From Saccharum officinarum (taxonomy: Eukaryota; Streptophyta; Magnoliopsida; Poales; Poaceae): DNA of 64,000 nt. Location of the stretch: assembly GCA_020631735.1 (NCBI GenBank), contig CM036160.1, forward strand, positions 116,852,680 through 116,916,679, given 5' to 3'. Shown here one piece after another: positions 1 through 9,913 of the stretch. Every line of letters starts with the position of its first letter. Positions within the stretch are counted from its first letter, which is position 1. The notes under the pieces are model-generated. The model was given only the letters and a program-made list of their open reading frames with translations. It had not been told where the DNA came from and ran no database searches. The position numbers were made by a program, and so were the translations under genes.

Positions 1-337
1 GTTGGGGAAGCCGACAGAGAGATCCCACACCAGCGGCACCGGCACTTCCGCGCGGCGGTCGTCGGCGGATGCATGTGACGTCATGCGCGCTAGCAGCAGG
101 CGTGAGAGCTCACCTACGTGGATGTGTTGTGGCTTGGAAGCTAGCGTCGCAAGAGCGAAAGAGCCTCATGCCATGCGGCCTGCCCCCGTCGTGCGTGTAT
201 GTGACGCTGACGCCCATGCCATGCACGCGATCGATATGGTCAGCTCGTTGTCCTAATTAGAAGTGGTTTCAACTTTTTAGTTAAAAATCCAGTAATCACA
301 TGATAAGGCTTTTACCACAAATAATTCGGTAATGCTC
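1..337. repeat. Duplicated block, intact copy
   Basis: Three stretches recur far to the right in the same order: 1-160 matches 20901-21060, 212-245 matches 21466-21500, and 252-337 matches 24337-24436. The left copy is contiguous; in the right copy the pieces are pushed apart by Tourist, CACTA and other repeat insertions. The match begins at base 1, so this copy probably extends left of the window. I recognise no gene in it; the short ORFs are not conserved between the copies. Confidence 0.75.
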
Positions 338-1400
338 GGAAACAGACGACCGCCCACGCTAGACGCCCCTTTGGTGGACCTTAAGGTCCATAAGACTATC
401 CTATCGGCTCCTATTCGATACACTCCGGCCACCGTTGTTTATTAAAAAATTCACGCATCACCCTAGCTGCGCTATCTGACCGTGCTCCGCCGCACCTCCC
501 GCACGCCTTCCTCTTCACCACGCCTCCAGCCTGCCTTCCTCTCAACTGCCGCTGCGCCTGCACTGCCGCGGTGTCCTCCCTCACAACCGCACAGCGGCTG
601 CCGCCTTGCCGCGCGAGGCCGCACCAACCCAACTGTTGTTGTCGCCTCCATCACGGGCACTGCTCACCGGGGGCACTACACGTGCCCTATCGCGGGGGGC
701 AGCGCAATCGGTTATCAGGGGCCACCCGCCCACTGCCATCCTCCTTCTCCATCGCGACCGCATAGCCGGATCCTGTTGTGCAGTGCTCCACCCGCTCACC
801 TGCCAGGCTTTGCTGAAAGAGCATGTTGCAAGCATATGTTTGAAGTGTTTCAGATGTTTCACAGGCATGTTACAAGTGTTTCAGATGGATGTTGCAAAAG
901 TAGATTGGGATGTTGCATATATTGCAATGATTGTACACATATGTTGCAAATGTCTGTTACACATGTTTAATTTGTGTTTTCGGACGTACGTAAATTCATA
1001 ACATATGTAGGGACAGATCTATGTTGTGTGCTGCGAGTGTGCCTATACCTAAGTCCAAACAAAAAAAAATCAACCATCACCCTGAAGCACGTCACCTATC
1101 GCTAGGAAGGAGGCGTCAGACAAAAAAAAAAAACAGAGTGACCAAATCCCAATCATTTGAGTCGTGATGAAATTCACACAAGGACGTCACCTATCGCTAG
1201 GAAGGAAGCACAAAGCACGAATCGAATCTAATCGGACCAAAACAATTTGAACAGGATGAAAATCCTTGTGAGCGCACACCTTGAGAGGTCACAGATAAAG
1301 TATTAGAGACGAGTTAAGTTTTGATCCGTCTCTGAAATATTAGTCTACAGCCACAAAGCAGCTATAACCGTCTCTGATGACATAATATCAGTGACACGTC
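338..1400. repeat. Degenerate repeat DNA with TGTTGCA/TGTTTCA array
   Basis: About 820-970 is a loose array of TGTTGCA, TGTTTCA and CATATGTT words. The same kind of array occurs at 23265-23700, also next to GC-rich sequence. This suggests a dispersed repeat family, perhaps a non-autonomous DNA transposon, but I found no clear terminal repeats. The ORFs here shift frame freely and match no protein I know. Confidence 0.4.
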
Positions 1401-1665
1401 CTACTATGGCCCTGTTCGCTTTGCTGAAAAGGCAGGTTGAAAAATACTGTTCACTAATTTGTTGTGAGAGAAAAACACTGTACCATGGCTAATAAGCAGA
1501 CATTCAGGGTTCAGCTGCCATCAGCGTTAATTTGGCAGCCTGCACGTCATTTTCATTCAGTATGCAGTGTACAATTTGCATCTCCCATTGCATCTTTTGG
1601 CAGCCTGAATCGTATCATTCATCAGATCATGGTAAGCATGCATGTGAATAGAACAGTTTGGTGAG
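1401..1665. mobile_element. MITE fragment of the GGCCCTGTTCG type
   Basis: It starts GGCCCTGTTCGCTTTGCTGA and contains the GTTGTGAGAGAAAAACACTG word typical of an abundant grass MITE. Related pieces lie at 15485-15615 and 35220-35320. The right terminus is eroded, so limits and superfamily (possibly hAT-like) are uncertain. Confidence 0.45.
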
Positions 1666-1752
1666 CTCGGTGAGCTCTCTAATTAATAAAGTCTCTACAC
1701 GATTCGCAAAAAAATAAAAAATAAAAATAAAGTCTCTACACAGCGCACTCGC

Positions 1753-2079
1753 CTAAGTGCATCCATGACAACTACTGCTATCTGGAGTTCTGGACAAGGT
1801 TAGGCTGATTGTCATGTCGCAGGACGCTGGCATCTCGGTGCCGACGGGGCGCACGTTGAAGTACGCCGGCTGCTTCGGCTCCGGCAGGACCGCGCCGTCG
1901 CCGCTGCTCAGCATCCTAACGACCTCGTCCATGGCGGGGCGGTCGTCCGCGCTCTCCTGCACGCACAGGAGCGCCACATGGACATGCCTCTCCATCGCGA
2001 CCTCGTCATACGTTCCGTTCCCTAATAAGCTGCGTTCCACCAGCTCCGGCCATTGCCCGGCTCTCCACAGCAGCCATGC
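1753..2079 (-). pseudogene. Receptor-like kinase C-terminal exon (isolated fragment)
   Basis: Read on the minus strand, a TTTTCTTGCAG acceptor ends at 2080 and opens an exon of about 108 residues ending at a TAG at 1753-1755. It begins AWLLWRAGQWPELVERSL, continues with a kinase subdomain XI motif (ALLCVQESADDRPAMDEVV) and ends with the LPEPKQPAYFNVRP tail. These mark the last exon of S-domain or DUF26 cysteine-rich receptor kinases. No other kinase exon (glycine loop, HRD, DFG) appears within the 2 kb upstream, where LTR-like sequence lies instead. I infer a captured or stranded gene fragment rather than a working gene. Confidence 0.7.
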
Positions 2080-2205
2080 CTGCAAGAAAAGTAGAGCAGT
2101 TAGCTATCGCATGCAATTCACAAATGTAATAGTGTGCTGTGTCTCTGACGAACGTATGTAATCATCTTGAGTAATATACTGTAATCGACAGTGTGATGGC
2201 CTTGG

Positions 2206-3838
2206 ACCCACCTGACAGAGAAAGAGCGGTGACGGGAACGGCGTTACCTGCCGACCCCACCTGACAGAGAGAGAAAGGGGGAAAGAGGGAGACGGCAGCC
2301 CGACAGCGGCGGCCAGCTTGGCGTCAAAACAGAGGAGGATGGAGGCGCGAGCTCTCTGGAGCTCGTTACGCCGGCGACCTCAGGCCTTGGAACGAGACAC
2401 AAAGGGGTGGACGGGGCTCGGGAGGTCATGCAGCAGCCCTGCGCGGGGTTGCCGGCAACGGCGGACGCCCGAGGTGACCATGGCGGCACGCCGGAGCTTC
2501 CGCGGCGGCGCCGTGCAGTGTGCAAGGGCGTAGGAGCCCTTTCCTAGCCACTTTACTACATGTACATGAGCGCAGGTGCGTAGTGATCGTGATGGGGGAA
2601 ATGTGGAGCCTAACCGAGCCTCGTCGACGACGACCAGCGACCACGGTGGCTCGACAAAGCAGAGCCCCCGGCGTTTGTGCAATGTAGACGAGAAGAGAGG
2701 GAGAGAGGTGGAGGATAGGGTAGGGGAGAGAGCAAGGGACGCACCTGCTTCCCTAATCGGCCCGAGACATAGCGGAGAAGGGGGGAGAAGGGGGCGGCTC
2801 CGATGGGGACGGCGACGCCTGATTTGGGGAAAACTACCCTAGTGCTGTACTGAGAGGAGGAGAGGAGGAATGGAGGGGGGGATGAGGTGTTCTAGCTCGT
2901 GGCGGAGCTTGGTGGTGGTATGGCAAGAGCGCCACCGGCCGGGCCTATTTATAGGTCGGCCATGGCGGTGCCGACGGCGAGGAATATCTCTCCTGACCAT
3001 TGAGATATTTCCGCTGCGTGCGCGTGCTTGAATTGCTATGGCAGTTTGGCGGGCAGAGGGGAAGGTCGAGCCGCCGTGTGGCCATGGTGACAACGGTCGA
3101 CGAAGGTCGAGCCGCCGTGTGGCCATGGCGGGCAGAGGGGAAGAGAGAGGAAGAGAGAGGGCGCCGTGGGGCTAGGAAGGTTCTAGAGGCAGTCCTCGAT
3201 CTTATCCGCTCGACGCCGAGGCAGAGCGGGGGGCGTGGGCGAGGCAGCCATGGCGACGCGGTATTCGCGTTGATGGCTAGAGGTTGACAACGGCCCTGAC
3301 GTCGGGCCCCACGCTTTAGTGGAAGGAGGAGAGGAGAGGGAGAGAAAGAGCGGGCGCTCGGTTGGGCTGGGCCGACCCATCGCGGAGCAAGAGAGGAGGG
3401 GGGAGGGAGCATCCGCGCTCGGGGGCCAGACCATCGCCGCTACTGGCCCAGTGCGGGAGAGGTAGAGGGGGAGGAGGCGGGCTCCTGTGGGCCGAGGGAA
3501 GGAGAATGAGCCCAGTGCTATTTTCCTATTTCTGTTTTCTTTTTCTTTTTCTCAGAATTTATAATATGATTTTGAATTGGGTTTTGAATTCAAATTTGAT
3601 TGTAATCTCTTAGGGAAAGTGTACCACCATATGTTCAATAAGTTGAGCAAGCAACAAACAATCCAAGCATTGTCACACATGTAGTTTTTGTTCCTAAGTT
3701 GATTTATTCATGCTAAAATAATTTTTAGGTAGGTTAAAATAATTCCTATTTGAGTTATGTTTATTTGTTTCATGAAAAGTTAAAAAATTTAAATTTTTAA
3801 TGATTTTTAAATTAGGGCCAAAAATTCAAGGTGTTACG
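2206..3838 (-). mobile_element. LTR-like sequence, partial
   Basis: On the minus strand this begins near 3838 with TAACACC followed by AT-rich DNA. It then runs into a GC-rich stretch with a TATAAATAGG box at about 2944-2953 and CCACC-rich leader sequence. The order matches the solo LTR at 56398-60527, which starts TGTAACACC and has a TATA box at about 57597. The downstream end is not defined and the first bases are mutated. I infer a truncated long LTR of the same general type; no coding domain is present. Confidence 0.35.
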
Positions 3839-3903
3839 GCCTCGCAGGAGGCCAGCATTGAGCCCCGGCCCGTATAGGTGGTGGCTGCAGCAATCCCTGC
3901 AGC

Positions 3904-5047
3904 TAAAGATGAAAACGGACGGGATGAATCTCGTTCCGTCCACAACCGTATACCATTTATTCCGGTCTGTTTTCGTTTTTTCCAGGATAAACGGAAACGG
4001 GACAAAAAAACGGGACAGGGTAAAACAGGACCGGGAATGAAAACGGTAAAACATTTGTCCGTCCGTATCTGTGGTATCCCGTTTCTAACCGGGATATCCC
4101 GTTTTGCATCCCGTTTTTATTCGATACGGGATGAGCCCATGTGCGTGGCCTGCTTGGCTGCTTCGTATGGGGGCCGAGTTAGGCCCAAAGAAAACTCCGA
4201 CTCTGTTCCCCGTCGATGTCTTCCAGGTTCCAGCCGACAGCGGCCAGCAGGCCATCGCGCCCGCGCTTCGCTTCCAAACCCTCACCGCGTGCTGCGCCCT
4301 CACCACCGGTGATCCTCGCCGTCGGCCGCCTGTGCACGCCCGCACTTACCGGCGCTCCTTCGCCGCGGCCGCGCCCTTTCCCTCGCGCGTGCGCGTCCTG
4401 CTCGCGGCCGTGTGCCCGCCTTCGCCGCCTGGGCTCGTCATCGCCGGCACGTGCCCCTGCTTGTCGTTGCCGCCAGCCTGCACCTCTTCTTCGTCCCCGT
4501 CAGTGACAGTCTCCTCCTCGGCGTGCTGTGCTCGAGCTGTGGTGTCCTCCCTGCCCTTTTCCTTTCCCAGCCGAGGTCTATGACTCCTCTTCTTTGCTGT
4601 TGTGAGCTAGTTTGTTGTCGGTCCACAGGTAGCTGTGCTTTGCTTCATTAGGAAAATCTTGCCTCTAGATATATATTCATACGTGCTTATCTATCCGTAT
4701 CTATTTCCTATCATGTAATACTTCCACTGCAGTGACTTATTTGTGAGGTGTATTATCTATTTATCAATGCACTTTGGGTTTGTTTGGGCTGTTATATGCG
4801 GCATACATGCATGTTCTGGCTTAAGTTTCCGTTTACCGTTCGTTTTCATCTATTTTAGTGTCTAGTGGAAGGCAAGCGCCCTGAAAGCGTGCTAAACTGG
4901 GCGATTCCGCCTCACGTATTTACCCGTTTTCGTATTATCGTTTATCCCGTTATCGTTTTCGCTCCTGGTTGTCCGGCTTCCGCTTACGTTTTCGTCTAAA
5001 AATATGGAAACAAAAACGGTAGAGCGATTTTCCGTCCGTTTTCATCA
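3904..5047. mobile_element. Non-autonomous hAT transposon with 8-bp TSD
   Basis: The element is flanked by perfect 8-bp repeats CCTGCAGC at 3896-3903 and 5048-5055. Its ends are inverted repeats: TAAAGATGAAAACGGACGG on the left and the complement of CCGTCCGTTTTCATCA on the right. Eight-bp duplications are the mark of the hAT superfamily. No transposase is present. The subterminal zones are rich in CGGGAT/ATCCCG words; the middle (about 4140-4660) is unrelated GC-rich DNA that may be captured sequence, though I recognise no protein in it. Confidence 0.88.
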
Positions 5048-5439
5048 CCTGCAGCCGAACTAGTTGCAGGACCTTGTAGGTGTAGGCTGTTGAGCCCTCC
5101 AGATGGTCTACATCAAGACCCTAGGCTGCTGGCGCCGAGGTTGTTCATTGAAGCGGCCAGCGGTGCCGCCGGTGCATGTGTTAGTTGGCGCGATAGGAAA
5201 TATAAGGAAGATGCCGGTCAAAGTTTATGTGCGCATTAAAATTACTAAACTAGCCTTAATTACATTTAATTAAATAATTTTACATCAGGTGACTGCAAAC
5301 ATTTACGTCGAGAGGAACTACCGGTTCCGTAACAAACCTCTTAAAATAATTATTGATATTAATTTTTGTAAACTTGATCACACTCAAGAATTTTTAATTT
5401 ATTCGAAACCTAAAGTTGTCTTTTTGTAAGGACGAAAAC

Positions 5440-5505
5440 AGTAGGCATATATTCTAGTTGCCCTCAGTGCAGTAGGCATATATTCTAGCTGCCCTCACTG
5501 TCGCT
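5440..5505. repeat. Short tandem duplication, about 33 bp
   Basis: GCAGTAGGCATATATTCTAG followed by TTGCCCTCA or CTGCCCTCA occurs twice in a row. It lies about 200 bp upstream of the small ORF at 5694. Confidence 0.6.
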
Positions 5506-5693
5506 TAGAGCACATCGCGCACTTGTTGCGAGCAAAAAACTTCAAAAGAGGAGCCAGGACTGGATGCATAAACAAAGCTAACTACTAGAGCCCAGTGCGC
5601 TTGTGACTCGTCTGCAAAGAGAATTCACGCAAGCTCTCTGCCATTTGTATTGCCACCCACATCCACACCTCCGCCCAAGAAAGACCAGCGGAA

Positions 5694-5918
5694 ATGATGC
5701 CGGGCATCGTCACTGTTGCCGCCGTCGTCGGGGGTGCGGTCAGCGCCTACTTCCTCTGGCCCACGGCTGCCGTCCCGGCGGCTGCCGCCGCCACCATGAA
5801 GGCGCCAGGCGCCATGGGTTTCCTCATCTCCCGCGCCGCGTTCCTGGCCAACCCGCAGCTTTACTTCCAGATCCTCCGCACCGCCGGCGCCGCCGCGGCT
5901 GCTGCAGCTTTCGCCTAG
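5694..5918 (+). CDS. Putative small membrane protein (74 aa)
   Basis: A 74-codon ORF starts at an ATGATG in good context (GCGGAAATGATG) and ends with TAG. It is GC-rich in third positions, as grass genes often are. Residues 4-22 are hydrophobic ([20 protein letters not shown]) and could be a signal anchor. An alanine-rich stretch follows, then [19 protein letters not shown] and a poly-alanine tail. I do not recognise a named family, although such short Ala-rich single-exon proteins occur in grasses. The sequence after the stop holds a long TA microsatellite that would lie in the 3' UTR. It could be a chance ORF in GC-rich DNA; the hydrophobic start and codon bias favour a real gene. Confidence 0.45.
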   Translation: MMPGIVTVAAVVGGAVSAYFLWPTAAVPAAAAATMKAPGAMGFLISRAAFLANPQLYFQILRTAGAAAAAAAFA

Positions 5919-5948
5919 ATCCTCCACTTCCAGCTCCTGAACCAGCTG

Positions 5949-6061
<113 letters not shown>

Positions 6062-6164
6062 TACTACTACAGATCGAGCGCCCTGTAGTAGGATGTGTCT
6101 GCTGCTTGGTGTGAATAAGCGCTCCTTGTACTGGTTGCTACTCCTGATTCTCACTGAATGGATC

Positions 6165-7620
6165 AGGCTTTGTTGTGTTTATTAGTATGCTGGAAGCTAC
6201 TTGTTCTACGCTTGTTCTTACGATAATCCATGTACAAATGCGGTTTTATTATAAACTCCTCCGGCCATGGATACAAAATTATAGGGAATTGTTATACAAC
6301 ATGTGCATGTTTTTTCTTTCAGGCGATGAACAGGAGCCATCGGATCTTAAGCCAACCGTTCCCAGTCCACGCGTATTGTTCTTCAACTCCCGTTTCTTTT
6401 TTGGTTAACGTGCGTGAGCGTGACCTCACAATTCCTGCTTCCCAGCCTATATCTGGCTGCCTCCCATCCCATGCGACGTACCTGCAGGCTGCAGCCAAGT
6501 CTGTCTCCACTGCCCCCAAGCCGTGCTAACCCGGCGTTGCCGGGCCATCCTTGTGGCTCCCCCGTCCTTCCCTAGCCTAACTGCTATCCTCCTTCGCCCA
6601 CGGCCAACGGCGGCCCCACCGCCTCACTACTCTGCCCCTATGCCTGCCTCCCTCGCCTGGCCAGCCTACCTCGTCTAAACCCTTTTAGGCTGCACGAGAA
6701 ACAAAAGCCAAACTTTTGCGAGGAGAACAGCGCCTGAAATCAATCTCAATTTCAACGGATGTAGTATGGCGGAAGTTATAGCACACAGTATAAACTCTAA
6801 TCGTTTATAAGGTTCGCACCTATCTTTTGCTCTTCTACGTGTACTAAACCACAAAATCACTGTGCCTTTTGAATTCCTGTAACTACGAGATTTAGGCTTC
6901 CTTTGTAACACAGCAATTTCATAGGAATCATGTAGTAATTTTGCTTTACAATAAACAGACAAAAAAAAATCTCACAATCCAAAGAGGACATTAATGTCTC
7001 TGCTTATTTTCTTCAGGAAAACCACCAAAGCAAGAAATCTTTCTGAAACACTGTAAAAGCAACACAAACATATATTTCATCGTGAAGAAGAAATTCAGGA
7101 ACTTGGTCATTTTTCAGAAAACTCCCCAAAGGTGAATTTGCGGAGAACCTCATCCCATCCCCCAACCCTAGCTCCCCTCTCATTCGTCTCCCTCGTCCCC
7201 GCCCCCACTCCCCCACCGCCTCGCCACCACTCTTCACATCCCTGCTGCCACCCCTCACCGCTGCTCACCGCACGTGTTTCCCACACCACCATCGCTCAGT
7301 CGTGGGGAGCCATGCGAGGTTGGTGGCCTTCGTCGGGCATAGTGGCACAAGGAGTCGCATGAATCGATGGTGCCGAGATAGGGTAGAACTCGCCGGCCTC
7401 CGCGGCACAAACGCTCGTCGCCCATGACACTCTCATAAGCAGGCAGCTGGGCTTCCAACTCACGATGAGAAGCAGCAGCTCGCCTTCCACCACGTCCAGC
7501 TAGCACCATCTGCATCAGATCCAGCACGGTAGAGAACAGCCATCTAGCACAGTAATCTGTCGATGCCCAGGGTGGCACTTCTTCCCTGGGGCCCTGTTGC
7601 AGATCATTGGATGGCAGTCC
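6165..7620. other. Intergenic, nothing recognised
   Basis: No domain, splice-consistent exon series or terminal repeat is convincing here. About 7100-7650 is C-rich on the plus strand and gives overlapping ORFs in several frames with no family signature. Confidence 0.5.
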
Positions 7621-8594
7621 AGAAATCACAAGTGAGCTGCCAACTAAAGAAAATTCAAGTTTCATCGCTGTTGATGTTGAAAGTGAAGATGATTTAGATA
7701 TTTCTGCTTTTAACTAATTATGTGGGGAGATAGCAGAAGGTATCTCAGTGGGGAAAAAAGTGATCCTGGTGGTCTACAATCTGTACCCTTAGGGAAAAAA
7801 GAAGAAATTTAATATAAAAGGGAGGAGGGGGGAAAACAAAGGTAATAAAGAAAGAAGGATGAAAGGAATTTTTTGGAATTGTAAGAAGGATGAAAGGAAT
7901 TTTTTGGAATTGTAACGGGTTAGGTGATACAAAGAAATTTAAATTCCTTTCGGACTTGAATTTAGAAAAAGGGTTAGACTTCATTGCTTTATCAGAGACT
8001 AGAAGGAGGGAATACAGACTCCTTTCTCAAAAATCTTTAATTTGCTGTGGAAGGTAATTTCTGTGGCATTGTAAACCTTCGAGTGGTCGGTCTGGTGGCA
8101 TTTTATTAGGTATAAACCTACAAATGTTTGTCATAGGTTGAGATCGAGGAAGGTGAGTTTTTGTTAAATTTAAAGTAAGAAACAAAGAGGATGGTTTTCA
8201 ATGGCTTCTGGCGATGGTCTATGGTCTGGCACAATAAGAGTTCAAAGAAACATTCCTATCAGAATTGTCAGTGGTGACTAATATTTTAAGACGACCATAT
8301 GAAAAGAATAACTCGAATTTCAATGATAGATGGCTTTCCCTTTTTAATGCCCTTATTGATGCGTTCAAATTGAGGGAGTTGGAGCTGTCAGGAAGGCATT
8401 TTACATGGGCCAATAATTTACAAACTCCAACTTTTCCAAAGCAGGACAGAATCCTCATCAGAACAGAATGGGGCTTCGTTTTCCATGCACTAAAGTACAA
8501 GCATTAACTCAAGAAATCTTGGACATACTTTTTTTCCTCGAAAAACATAGGAGAATCTTGGACTATACTCCATTGCTTTTAAACACCGGAGATG

Positions 8595-8873
8595 GAATAT
8601 GCCACCGGACCACCACCGCCTGATCGCTGCCTGTCGAGACTCAGCAAGACAGTGGAGGTGCCGTCTGCCCAAGAATGATTCTCGTCTTTCTTCTATTTGG
8701 TGTAATTGTTTGCCCATTTAAGTCTCTCCTCACCCCTTGTAACCCTGAAACTTTGTTTGGGCCATGAGCCCAGCCATCACCGGCTGATTGCCGGCATCTA
8801 TGGCTTAATATATTTCAGGTGGGGGTGCCTTAAACCCCCCCCCCCCACCCACCCACGTCGTTGACCTCAAAAA
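8595..8873 (+). mobile_element. 5'-truncated retroposon with 14-bp TSD
   Basis: The flanks carry a perfect 14-bp repeat AAACACCGGAGATG at 8581-8594 and 8874-8887. The insert ends with an A-rich tail (CCTCAAAAA) after a C-rich run, and its interior resembles a LINE 3' UTR (CCCCTTGTAACCCTG; GGCTTAATATA). A long duplication plus A tail shows target-primed reverse transcription. It lies inside the older LINE, just after codons for LLLNTGD. Confidence 0.82.
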
Positions 8874-8937
8874 AAACACCGGAGATGCATCCATTTTTAT
8901 CATACCACAATTTAAGTTCAAACTTGGATGGTTCTTA

Positions 8938-9670
8938 CGCTATCTCCAACGAGATAGGCAAAAGGGAACCCAAACCCATAATAGGTACTGTACAGTGGTT
9001 TTAGGTGACGAAATCGAGCTCCAACGGAGAACGCAGTTGGAGCACGCATTTTGCGTCCAAGCCGAGCCAGCACGCATTTTTGCGTAGTCTGTCTCCACCG
9101 ATGCAAATCCTGCGTCGGTCCTTTTCCTCCACTCCGGCCTCACCTCCGCGCTCCTCTCTTCCTCCTGTTCTTGGCTGACGGCGGTAGGGGCAGAGGCTAC
9201 GCGGTGGAGCTGGAGACGAGGTCGCCGCGGGGTTGGAGGACGAGGTCGCCGCGGTGAGGCTGGGACCGGAGCTCACCCGCACGGTGGCAGCGGGTCGAGA
9301 TCTCGCCGGGCCGCCTCTTCTTCCTAACGCCCGCTCGGAGAAGGGCGGACCTCACAGGCGCGCGCGAGGCGGGTCCGCGGCGGCGTGCGGCCACCACGGC
9401 GAGGCCGATCCTTGGCGGAGTGCGGCCAGCGAGGAGCGACCGGACGAGGCGAGGCCGGTCCGCGGCGGCGTACGGCCACCACCGCGAGGCCGGTCCGGCG
9501 GCGTCGTGCAGCCAGCGAGGAGCGACCGGATGAGGCGAGGCGGGCGTACGCTGGCTTCGTTTGCGTCGGCTGTTGGAGTTGAGAAATTTTGGGTCTCATT
9601 CCCTTTGCCTGTGCAGGATGCAAATCATGGAATGCCTATCCCTTTTGCGTCCACACTGTTGGAGACAGCC
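8938..9670. mobile_element. PIF/Harbinger-like MITE with TTA duplication
   Basis: The termini are inverted: CGCTATCTCCAACGAGAT on the left and the complement of TGTTGGAGACAGCC on the right. The flanks are TTA at 8935-8937 and 9671-9673. With one TTA and the element removed, the LINE frame runs straight through a tryptophan-phenylalanine-leucine motif, which fixes both ends. The interior (about 9170-9545) is GC-rich with imperfect direct repeats and no transposase. TTA duplications are typical of PIF/Harbinger. Confidence 0.8.
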
Positions 9671-9913
9671 TTACAGGATGGACTTTTTGAGATGGTTAGG
9701 GATGTATGGGAGGATGTGAGTGAAGGCCAAACACCCTTAGAGAAATGCCAAGCCAAAATCAGATGGCTTCACCAATACTTAAGCTAGTGGGCTAAGAACA
9801 TTAGTGGTGCATATAAAAAATGAGAAGAAATGTTTGCTGAAACAAACTTGATGAACTTGATAAAAAAGCAGAACTAGTTCAATTAAGAGAGGATGAATTA
9901 AACCTTAGCAGAA

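Noticed and set aside
2244..3434. Several overlapping 70-155 codon ORFs on both strands
   Set aside because: GC-rich LTR-like DNA leaves all frames open. None has a conserved motif or splice pattern.
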